Assembly (NCBI GenBank): GCA_038210135.1
Contig: JBBQWZ010000040.1
Coordinates: 1-64,000 of the forward strand
Source: JBBQWZ01 sp038210135
GTDB taxonomy: Bacteria; Acidobacteriota; Terriglobia; Bryobacterales; Bryobacteraceae
DNA: 64,000 nt
Direction: 5' to 3'
The position numbers were made by a program, and so were the translations under genes. The notes beneath the pieces were generated by a model. It did no database searches. It saw nothing but the letters and a program-made list of their open reading frames with translations, and was not told where the DNA came from. Shown here piece by piece: positions 28,078 through 35,498 of the stretch; within the stretch, counting starts at the first letter, position 1; each line of letters opens with the position of its first letter.

Positions 28078-28255
28078 TTCTCTGACCGCGTGATTCGGAT
28101 CGAGACGATCCCCGCCCTAACCATCGGGGTTAGAACCCCGGGTCAGCCCGGGGACATCAGAGCACTAGTTCTCTGACCGCGTGATTCGGTTCGAAACGAT
28201 CCCCGCCGTAACCGGCGGGGTTAAACCCCGGGCGTCAGCCCGGGGATACTTTCAG
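28074..28255. repeat. Tandem 91-bp GC-rich repeat, two copies
   Basis: Two copies (28074-28164 and 28165-28255) both begin CTAGTTCTCTGACCGCGTGA and end in a strong dyad of the form CCCCGGG-x-CAGCCCGGGG. A third partial match (CACTAGT) follows at 28266. The copies differ at scattered positions, and several changes keep the hairpin (CCCGCC...GGCGGGG in copy 2). The TAG stop of the ABC exporter lies in the first copy. It looks like a REP-type dispersed element. Confidence 0.75.
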
Positions 28256-28289
28256 CCGGTCAAGGCACTAGTCCGCTTTGGCCACTCGC

Positions 28290-28334
28290 CCAAAAAAGAA
28301 AGAGCGCGCGTCCCTTTCGGGAACACGCGCCCTT
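28290..28334 (-). terminator. Intrinsic terminator of the giant repeat-protein gene
   Basis: On the minus strand, GGGCGCGTGTTCC-CGAAA-GGGACGCGCGCTC forms a long stem and is followed by TTTCTTTTTTGGG. It lies just after the stop of the minus-strand gene ending at 28355. On the plus strand a short T-run also follows the stem, so it may act on both strands. Confidence 0.75.
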
Positions 28335-28354
28335 TTTGAACATCTACGAACGAA

Positions 28355-31300
28355 CTACCGTACGGTGATGCTTACCGTCGCAGGGCTTGAAACGCCATTC
28401 GCACTAAACGTGATGGTGTTCTGGCCGAGCGGCGCGTTGTCCGGCACCTTGACGTTGATCTGCATGAAGCCGCACGGTCCACCCGGAGCCGCGCCCGCGA
28501 ACTGGACGTCCGGATCGGCGAGGGTAATTCCGCCGAGGGTTACGGTGACAGGGAAGACGCTGCGGCGAAGCACGCTCGGCGGATTCGTGAAGCAACCTGT
28601 AGTGCTGGGCGGATTGCTTTGACCGTATCCAGTCGCGAAGATCGCCACCACGCTGCCGCGGACCGCTCCGGTCGTCTGGTAGGCGGTGATGACGCTGAGG
28701 CCGGGTCCGTTGATGGAACCATCGGCATTTACGATGGCTCCTGGACCGGAACCGCTAGAATTCAGCGTAAAGATGCCAGGCGTCGTCGGGGCGACTGAGT
28801 AGACCTGCGTCGCGGATGTCTGGCCGTTGAATTCGATAGTTACGCTGGTGGAGATGCGCCCTGAAATTTCGTAGGGAGCGATCACGTTAATCTGCGTGGC
28901 CGACACATAGTACGGCGAACCCGGGAAGCCGTCGAACAGCACCCGCACTCCGCCGAGCTTCGGATCGAGCCCGCCGGATCCGTTCAACGAGTAGTTGACC
29001 GGCGTTGCGGGTCCGAGGTTTGTGCCCTTGATCGTCAGGATCTCGCCCGGCGAAATGGGTCCCGGCTGCAGACTTCCGGCGTTCAGGATGGTGAAGATGT
29101 TCGGAATCGGCGCGCCGGCGATCGTCAGCGTGACGGTTACGGTGATAGGCTGCGAGGCGATCGGCGACGAAATGGTTACGGCTCCGTTGTACGTTCCCGC
29201 CGCCAGTCCAGCCGGATTCACCGAGACCGTAACCGGCGCCGTGAATAAGCCATTGATAAGCGACGTCGAGCCGCTCGTCGGAGTGACGGTCAGCCAGCTT
29301 CCGCCAACCGGTTGCAGGACGGACTTGGTCACCGTGAAAGGCGCCGTTCCGCCTGTGCTCGTAATTGTCAGCGTTTGGTCAGACGGATTCGACGTGGCGC
29401 CGATCTGGTAGTTGAAGCCCAACGACGACGCCGAAAGCGTCAGCGCCTGCGCCGCCGAAACCACCAACCGGACCGGAATTTGCACCGGCGTGTTGTTCGC
29501 GCTGGGCGCTACAACCGTGATGATTCCGTCGTAGGTACCTTGCTGCAGAGTCGAGCCGTTGACCGTTACGACGATGTCGCCCGGTGTGGCACCCGTTGTC
29601 TGGCCCGACGGCGAGGAGACCGAGAGCCAGTTGGAGGCGCCGGACGACGTCGTCGAGGAGAAACTATAGTTCAGCAGGCCACCAGCGCCGCCGCTGGTCA
29701 GGTGGATGGTTTGGCTGGCCGGAGCCCCCGCACCCTGTGCCTGTGCGAACGTCAGCGAGGTCGGTGTCGGCACAATGCTCGACGCGGATTGCACCGAAAG
29801 CGCGATGGTTACCGTCACCGGAAGTGCTCCCGCCGAAGTCGGCGTGATCGCGATCGTGCCCGTATAATTTCCTGGGCTCAGGAAGCGGGACGAGATTTGA
29901 TATGCCAACAGAGACGGTGTGATTGACCCCTGGCCTACGAACAACCAGGAAGCGCCCGGACCGACCGCCGTGTTGTAGCTGATCGGTGAAATCGGATCCG
30001 TGCTGACCAGCGAAATGCTTGGGAGCGAACTCGGATCCTGTCCCGCCTGCACCGTGATCGGGACATACGTCGGGCTAACGTTCAACAGCGCCGCGTTGCT
30101 GACATTGAGCGTAACCGGAATCGTCAGCGGAGTGAGTCCGGAACTCGTCGGCGTCACCGTAATTGTTCCGGTGCACGGAGTTCCCGCCGCGAAGCCGCCC
30201 TGCTGGGTGGCGACGCTCACCGTGATGGATCCGGGCGTCTGGAAGTTCTGTGCCACAGCGGAAAGCCAATTCCCGCAGTTCGTGGTCGTCGCTGCCACAG
30301 TGAAGGACTGCGGTACACCATTACTGGTCAGATTGATGGTTTGCGCGAGCGGCGTACCCTGAGTAGTTTGGAAATTGAAGATCAAAGCCGGCGGCGCCGC
30401 CGTGATCAGTAGCGAATTCGACAGCGTCATCGTCACCGTGATGGTGGGACTGTTGGCCGCGCCATTCGAGGTCAGATTGACGGTACCTGTATAGGTGCCA
30501 GCCGGGAGATTCGACGGATCCGCCTTGATGGTCAACGTGCCTGTGCCCGTGCCGGTCTGTCCGGAAGTCGGATTTACGCTCAGCCAAGTGGTTGGCGCGG
30601 AGCCGGAGTTCGCCACCGCGTTGAAAGAGAGAGAGCTTCCCGAACTCGTCACCGTGACTTGCGACGTGAAGGGGACATTGCCGCCCGCCGAGCCGTTATA
30701 AGTCAAGGACGAAGTGTTTACTTGCAACAGCGGATTCGTGCTGACCAGGAGGTTGACCGGAATGACAATGTTCGGGGCGACCTGTGATCCGATCGTGATC
30801 GTGCCGCTGTAGGTACCGGGCGAAAGGTTCTGCGGGTTGATATCGACGCTGACCGAACTGGTGCCGGCGGAGTTAGTGGCGCTGCTGCCCTGCGGATTCA
30901 GTACCAGCCAGGTGCCTGGCGCGGATGCTGTCGAACTCACTGTGAACGGAACCGACCCTGTACTTGAGGTCAAGGTCAGGGTTTGCCTGGGCGGGTTGGC
31001 GCCGCCTCCAAATTGATAGAAGAAATTCAGCGTGCCCGTCGGCGAAACGCTTAGCGTAGGCGCCGAGGTTACGGTCAGATGTACGGGAATCGAAAAGCTT
31101 CCGGCCGAGGATTGGATATTGATCTGGCCGTCGTAACTTCCAGCAGTGAGACCGGTGAGGCTTTGATTGACGCTGACCAGGAAAGTCGCGCTCGCCGTGC
31201 CCGTCGTCCCTTGAGAGGTACTGACCGCAAGCCAGCTGTTCACCGACGTCGCCGACACGTTGAATGTTGCCGCTATTTGCGAACTATTGTTGATCGTTAC

Positions 31301-31777
31301 GCTTTGCGATTGCGGCGTCCCCCCGGCAACCGATGCCGTGAAGGTGAGGTTCGCCGGATTCGCCGTCAGCGTTCCGCTGGTGCTACCGCCGACATTCAGC
31401 GTCACGGGAATCGTCAGCCTAGTTTGGCCGCTGATGGTCGCTAGTATGTTGGCGGTCAATGTTGTTCCGTTAGGGATTCCGGGATTTGCGTTCGCGGTAA
31501 CGGAGAATTGAACGGACTGGCCGCCCGTCACGTTCGTGCCGTTTGGCGGGTTAATACTTAACCAGCCGGTTGCGCCCTGCCCATAAACCGGCGTAAGCGC
31601 AACTGAGGTGTCGGTCGTGGATTGAATCGTCAGCGTCTGCACCTGACTCGATCCGCTCGAGACGTTGTATGTCAAGGAACCGGGAGTCGCGGTTAATTGC
31701 GCCGCCGCTGTGTCAGAAAAACCCAGCGTCAACGCCACCACCGACATCGCGCCTACCATTAGGCTCTTACTAAACAT
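28355..31777 (-). CDS. Giant secreted Ig-like/BACON-type repeat protein with Solibacter C-terminal domain
   Basis: The 1140-residue protein starts at MFSKSLMVGAMSVVALTLG, chosen because AGAGGAG lies 8 bases upstream. After the signal peptide come eight beta-rich repeats of about 90-100 residues, each opening like LTATPGSLTY or LTANPANLTF, with a central WLSVNP-type core and an ending such as GTYTGTVNL and IPVTLNV. This is a BACON/Ig-like pattern of extracellular adhesion or carbohydrate-binding modules. The last 230 residues (from NAGSLQPGPISPGEILTIKG, through VNVIAPYEISG-like text, to the end) match the C-terminal domain defined in Solibacter usitatus (TIGR03437), which is of unknown role. 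The protein is Ser/Thr/Gly rich with very few Cys or charged residues, fitting a cell-surface or secreted fibre. Confidence 0.87.
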   Translation of the reverse strand: MFSKSLMVGAMSVVALTLGFSDTAAAQLTATPGSLTYNVSSGSSQVQTLTIQSTTDTSVALTPVYGQGATGWLSINPPNGTNVTGGQSVQFSVTANANPGIPNGTTLTANILATISGQTRLTIPVTLNVGGSTSGTLTANPANLTFTASVAGGTPQSQSVTINNSSQIAATFNVSATSVNSWLAVSTSQGTTGTASATFLVSVNQSLTGLTAGSYDGQINIQSSAGSFSIPVHLTVTSAPTLSVSPTGTLNFFYQFGGGANPPRQTLTLTSSTGSVPFTVSSTASAPGTWLVLNPQGSSATNSAGTSSVSVDINPQNLSPGTYSGTITIGSQVAPNIVIPVNLLVSTNPLLQVNTSSLTYNGSAGGNVPFTSQVTVTSSGSSLSFNAVANSGSAPTTWLSVNPTSGQTGTGTGTLTIKADPSNLPAGTYTGTVNLTSNGAANSPTITVTMTLSNSLLITAAPPALIFNFQTTQGTPLAQTINLTSNGVPQSFTVAATTTNCGNWLSAVAQNFQTPGSITVSVATQQGGFAAGTPCTGTITVTPTSSGLTPLTIPVTLNVSNAALLNVSPTYVPITVQAGQDPSSLPSISLVSTDPISPISYNTAVGPGASWLFVGQGSITPSLLAYQISSRFLSPGNYTGTIAITPTSAGALPVTVTIALSVQSASSIVPTPTSLTFAQAQGAGAPASQTIHLTSGGAGGLLNYSFSSTTSSGASNWLSVSSPSGQTTGATPGDIVVTVNGSTLQQGTYDGIITVVAPSANNTPVQIPVRLVVSAAQALTLSASSLGFNYQIGATSNPSDQTLTITSTGGTAPFTVTKSVLQPVGGSWLTVTPTSGSTSLINGLFTAPVTVSVNPAGLAAGTYNGAVTISSPIASQPITVTVTLTIAGAPIPNIFTILNAGSLQPGPISPGEILTIKGTNLGPATPVNYSLNGSGGLDPKLGGVRVLFDGFPGSPYYVSATQINVIAPYEISGRISTSVTIEFNGQTSATQVYSVAPTTPGIFTLNSSGSGPGAIVNADGSINGPGLSVITAYQTTGAVRGSVVAIFATGYGQSNPPSTTGCFTNPPSVLRRSVFPVTVTLGGITLADPDVQFAGAAPGGPCGFMQINVKVPDNAPLGQNTITFSANGVSSPATVSITVR

Positions 31778-31864
31778 GGAAGTTCTCCTCTTGCGGACGC
31801 GAGGAAGGAACACACGAAACCTTCCAAGGTGCACGCCGACTGCCAATCAATTAGAGTATAGTCC

Positions 31865-31888
31865 AAACATTTCCTACGGGAAATGTTT
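31865..31888. promoter_or_regulatory. Perfect 10-bp palindrome in a divergent promoter region
   Basis: AAACATTTCC-TACG-GGAAATGTTT is a perfect dyad with a 4-base spacer. It sits 88 bases upstream of the giant-protein start (minus) and 166 bases upstream of the LolD-like gene (plus). On the minus strand a TATACT hexamer begins 4 bases after the dyad, so the dyad would cover the -35 region of a promoter for the giant gene. This suggests a repressor or activator operator. Alternatively, as RNA on the plus strand, it forms a UACG-loop hairpin followed by U5, an attenuator-like form. Confidence 0.5.
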
Positions 31889-32053
31889 TTCACAATCTTC
31901 CCGGACTCCGCCATATGGATGATCCTTCCTCGGAGGTATTGTTTCGCGCAGAGTTGTCACGGAGAGGTCTTTTTGACGCGACGAAACGGAGGCGCCCGGG
32001 CCGCGCTTAAATTCTCGAGATCTCGCTGGACCTCGATGTTACCCTGGAATCAA

Positions 32054-32800
32054 ATGTCGGCTGCTCCCGCCATCCGCGTCGAAAAACTTACGAAAAAGTA
32101 TCGCTCCGGCGGGGCGGATCTGGTTATTTTTGAGGGACTCAACCTTGAAATTGCCCCCGGCGAGCAAGTCGCGCTAGTGGGCGAATCCGGCGCCGGAAAG
32201 AGTACATTTCTTCATTTATTAGGTGGTCTGGACAGTCCTTCCGAGGGTGCGATATACTTCGGGCAGAAGAACATTTGTCGCCTGTCTGGAACGGAACTGA
32301 GCTTGTTTCGTAACCGGGAACTAGGCTTTGTTTGGCAGATTCCGTCCTTGTTGCCGGAGTTTTCGGCGCAGGAGAACGTGATGATGCCGTTGCTGATACG
32401 GGGCGAAGATTCAGGGACGTCCGCTGCCGTATCGTTGGCGAGGTTAGATGAAGTTGGACTACGAAACCGCGCCTCTCATCGAGCCGGGGAGTTGTCGGGC
32501 GGCGAACAACAGCGCGTCGTTCTCGCTCGCGCTCTGGCAGGCAATCCCAAAGTGCTGCTCGCCGACGAACCAACCGGCAACCTCGATCAGAGGACCGGCG
32601 AGATGATTATGTCGCTCCTCGAAGAACTCACCCGCTTGCATGGCCTCACGTCGATTCACGTCACACACAATCTTTCGTTCGCGCGGCGTGCGAACCGCAT
32701 CTTAAAGTTAGAGCGAGGCCTTCTTAGACAGATGGACCCCGCCGCACTAATCCCGATCCCTTCATCCGATTCATCGGAGCATGGCAGGAATCATGTTTGA
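32054..32800 (+). CDS. ABC transporter ATP-binding protein, LolD-like
   Basis: The 248-residue ATPase (from MSAAPAIRVEKLTKKY) shows Walker A GESGAGKST, a Q-loop segment FVWQIPSLLPEFSAQENVMMPLL close to LolD/MacB ATPases, the signature LSGGEQQR, Walker B VLLADEPTGNLD and the H-loop HVTHN. LolD powers release of lipoproteins by LolCE. No permease gene is adjacent, so its partner must be elsewhere. The start is uncertain: an ATG at 32036 is also in frame and neither has a strong ribosome site. Its TGA stop lies inside the first codons of clpC (ATGTTTGA), so the two genes are translationally coupled. Confidence 0.85.
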   Translation: MSAAPAIRVEKLTKKYRSGGADLVIFEGLNLEIAPGEQVALVGESGAGKSTFLHLLGGLDSPSEGAIYFGQKNICRLSGTELSLFRNRELGFVWQIPSLLPEFSAQENVMMPLLIRGEDSGTSAAVSLARLDEVGLRNRASHRAGELSGGEQQRVVLARALAGNPKVLLADEPTGNLDQRTGEMIMSLLEELTRLHGLTSIHVTHNLSFARRANRILKLERGLLRQMDPAALIPIPSSDSSEHGRNHV

Positions 32801-35282
32801 ACGTTATACCGAAAAAGCCCGCAGAGTGATTTTTTTTGCGCGCTACGAAGCTAGCCAATTTGGCAGTCCTTATATAGAGACGGAACATCTTTTGCTAGGT
32901 CTCTTGCGGGAAGACAAGGCGCTGGCCAACCGGTTCCTCCGATCGAGCGCCGCCCTGGAATCCATTCGTAAACAAATCGAAGCGCATACTACGATTCGCG
33001 AAAAGGTTTCAACCTCGGTCGATCTTCCGCTGAGCCATGAGTGCAAGCGCGTGCTCGCCTATGGCGCGGAAGAAGCCGAACGCCTGAACCACAAACACAT
33101 CGGCACCGAGCATCTTCTTTTAGGTTTGCTGCGCGAAGAGAAGTGTTTCGCCGCGGAAATTCTGCACGAGCGCGGTCTGCGCCTCTCGCAGGTCCGCGAG
33201 GAGATCGCCCGCTCGAGCTCCGAGAAAATGGCTTCGAATCGTCCCAAGGAAAGCTCGCTGCTGAGCGAATTCAGCCGCGATCTCACGCAAGCCGCCATCG
33301 ACGGAATCCTGGACCCGCTGATCGGCCGCGATTACGAACTCGACCGCGTCATTCAGATCCTGTGCCGCCGCACCAAGAACAATCCGGTGCTGATCGGCGA
33401 GCCCGGCGTCGGCAAGACCGCCATCGTCGAAGGCCTTGCCCAGCGCATCGCCGACGGCGACGTGCCGTCGTTCCTCGCAGACAAGCGCATTCTCGCTCTC
33501 GATCTTTCGCTGATCGTCGCCGGCACGAAATACCGCGGCCAGTTCGAAGAGCGCCTCAAGACCATCATGAAAGAGTTGATGGAGAATCAGAACGCCATCA
33601 TTTTTATCGACGAACTGCACACGCTCGTCGGAGCCGGATCCGCCGAGGGTTCGCTCGATGCGGCCAACATCTTAAAGCCCGCGCTCTCTCGCGGAGAAAT
33701 TCAGTGCATTGGCGCTACCACGCCCGCCGAATACCGCAAGTCGATCGAAAAGGATCGCTCGCTCGAACGCCGCTTCCAGGCGGTCAAGGTTCCGCCGCCG
33801 AACGAAGCCGACGCCATCCGCATCCTGTTCGGAATCAAAGAGCGCTACGAGAAATTCCATGCCGTCGCCTATACCGACGAGTGCATCGAAACCTCGGTCT
33901 ACGCTTCGACACGCTTTATCCCGGATCGCTTCCTGCCGGATAAGGCCATCGATCTGATCGATGAGGCCGGCGCCCGCGTGAAGCTGCGCCAGACGACGCT
34001 GCCGCCCGATGTCGCCGACATTCAGAAGCGCATCAAGTTCATCGTGCACCGCATGGAGAACGCCATCGCGAATCATGAATTCGAGAAGGCGCGCTTCTAT
34101 TCGGATGAAGAACGTAAGGAACGCGAGAACCTCCGCCAGTTGCGCGAGAAATACAACCTCGACGATACCTCCACCGGCGTCGTGACCAAAGACGACATCG
34201 AGGACGTAGTCGCCCGCTGGACCGGCGTTCCCATGACTGCGATCCGCGAAGAGGAAGTCGCGAAGCTGGTGCGCATTGAAGAAGAGCTGCACCATCGCGT
34301 GATCAGCCAGGAGAAAGCGATCTCGGCGCTCGCCCGTGCGATCCGCCGTTCCCGCGCGGGACTGAAGTCGCCCAAGCGGCCTTCCGGTTCGTTCCTGTTC
34401 CTCGGCCCGACCGGCGTTGGAAAAACCGAAGTCGCCCGCGCGCTTGCCGAATTCCTGTTCGGTACCGAGAAATCTCTCATCCGCTTCGACATGTCGGAGT
34501 TCATGGAGAAGCACTCGGTTTCGAAGCTGATCGGTTCGCCTCCCGGATACGTTGGCTACGAGGAAGGCGGTCAGCTCACCGAACGTGTGAAGCGCGCGCC
34601 GTATTCCATCATCCTGCTTGACGAAATCGAAAAGGCGCATCCGGATGTCTACAACATCCTGTTGCAGGTGTTTGAAGACGGCCAACTGACCGACGGACTT
34701 GGCAACACGGTCGACTTCAAGAACACCATCATCATCATGACTTCGAACCTCGGCGCGCGCTTCCTCGATAAGCGCAATCCGATGGGCTTCAGCGCGCCCA
34801 CGGGGCAGACGCAGAAGATCGAGGATCAGGTGATGGCTGAGGTGAAGAAGGCGTTCAACCCCGAATTCCTCAACCGCCTTGACGAAGTCATCCTATTCAC
34901 GTCGCTCACCGACGAGGACCTGACGAAGATCGTGATGCTGCTGGTGGATTCGATCAACGTCAACCTAGTCGCCAAGCAGATTAAGATCCGGCTTGCCGAC
35001 GACGCGGCTAAGTACATCCTCGAGAAAACCTGCACGGATCGCAGCTACGGCGCCCGGCCCCTGCGGCGCGCCCTGCAGAAATACATCGAGGATCCGCTGT
35101 CGGAAGCCCTGATCCAGGGTCAGATTCCGCGTCCTTCCGACCTCGAAATTTTCCTTGGCGACAACGGACTCTACACCCGTTCGTTGACCCCGCAGGAACA
35201 GCCGGTGCCAGTGACGTCCGGCGATGTGGCGGTCGAGGAGGCTCCGGTGTCGGCGCCTGCGACGCTGCTCTATCCGTTCTAA
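32793..35282 (+). CDS. clpC: ClpC-type AAA+ unfoldase
   Basis: This Hsp100 ATPase feeds substrates to ClpP. The start at MFERYTEKARRVIFFAR is the canonical ClpC opening and has AGGA upstream, giving 829 residues. The double Clp N-domain (about 1-145) has two TEHLLLGLLRE repeats. The first AAA module has Walker A GEPGVGKT near 203. The middle region carries a UVR-like helix (FEKARFYSDEERKERENL). The second AAA module has Walker A GPTGVGKT near 538. The ClpP-contact tripeptide is visible as MGF in NPMGFSAP near 663. Coupling to a LolD-like ATPase is unusual; no mcsAB or ctsR gene is nearby. Confidence 0.95.
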   Translation: MFERYTEKARRVIFFARYEASQFGSPYIETEHLLLGLLREDKALANRFLRSSAALESIRKQIEAHTTIREKVSTSVDLPLSHECKRVLAYGAEEAERLNHKHIGTEHLLLGLLREEKCFAAEILHERGLRLSQVREEIARSSSEKMASNRPKESSLLSEFSRDLTQAAIDGILDPLIGRDYELDRVIQILCRRTKNNPVLIGEPGVGKTAIVEGLAQRIADGDVPSFLADKRILALDLSLIVAGTKYRGQFEERLKTIMKELMENQNAIIFIDELHTLVGAGSAEGSLDAANILKPALSRGEIQCIGATTPAEYRKSIEKDRSLERRFQAVKVPPPNEADAIRILFGIKERYEKFHAVAYTDECIETSVYASTRFIPDRFLPDKAIDLIDEAGARVKLRQTTLPPDVADIQKRIKFIVHRMENAIANHEFEKARFYSDEERKERENLRQLREKYNLDDTSTGVVTKDDIEDVVARWTGVPMTAIREEEVAKLVRIEEELHHRVISQEKAISALARAIRRSRAGLKSPKRPSGSFLFLGPTGVGKTEVARALAEFLFGTEKSLIRFDMSEFMEKHSVSKLIGSPPGYVGYEEGGQLTERVKRAPYSIILLDEIEKAHPDVYNILLQVFEDGQLTDGLGNTVDFKNTIIIMTSNLGARFLDKRNPMGFSAPTGQTQKIEDQVMAEVKKAFNPEFLNRLDEVILFTSLTDEDLTKIVMLLVDSINVNLVAKQIKIRLADDAAKYILEKTCTDRSYGARPLRRALQKYIEDPLSEALIQGQIPRPSDLEIFLGDNGLYTRSLTPQEQPVPVTSGDVAVEEAPVSAPATLLYPF

Positions 35283-35330
35283 GGAACTATCGTTCATAGC
35301 CCCGTCCCGTAAGGGCGGGGATCTCAAAAA

Positions 35331-35363
35331 GCCCGGCCGTCGAGCCGGGCTTTCTGCTTTTTC
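35331..35363 (+). terminator. Intrinsic terminator after clpC
   Basis: AGCCCGGC-CGTCGA-GCCGGGCT forms an 8-bp perfect stem, followed by TTCTGCTTTTT. It lies 50 bases after the clpC stop. A second GC hairpin (CCCCGTCCCGTAAGGGCGGGG, 35301-35321) lies just before it. Confidence 0.85.
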
Positions 35364-35498
35364 TGACTCCCTCACGGACCTTTACGATTCACCCATTGAC
35401 ACTGATCCGCCATCTTGGATAGCCTCGGTGGCAAGCTCGTTGGCGGAAATTCCGGCCGCCAGCGCACCGAGTTTGTGAACATCTGGGAGGCACCCCGT

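Noticed and set aside
29000..31700. Repetitive DNA in the giant gene, considered as a CRISPR-like or satellite array
   Set aside because: Repeats are protein-level (about 90-100 residues) with diverged DNA and no constant repeat/spacer pattern.
33672..34685. 337-residue minus-strand open frame
   Set aside because: Antisense to clpC; composition typical of a shadow frame.
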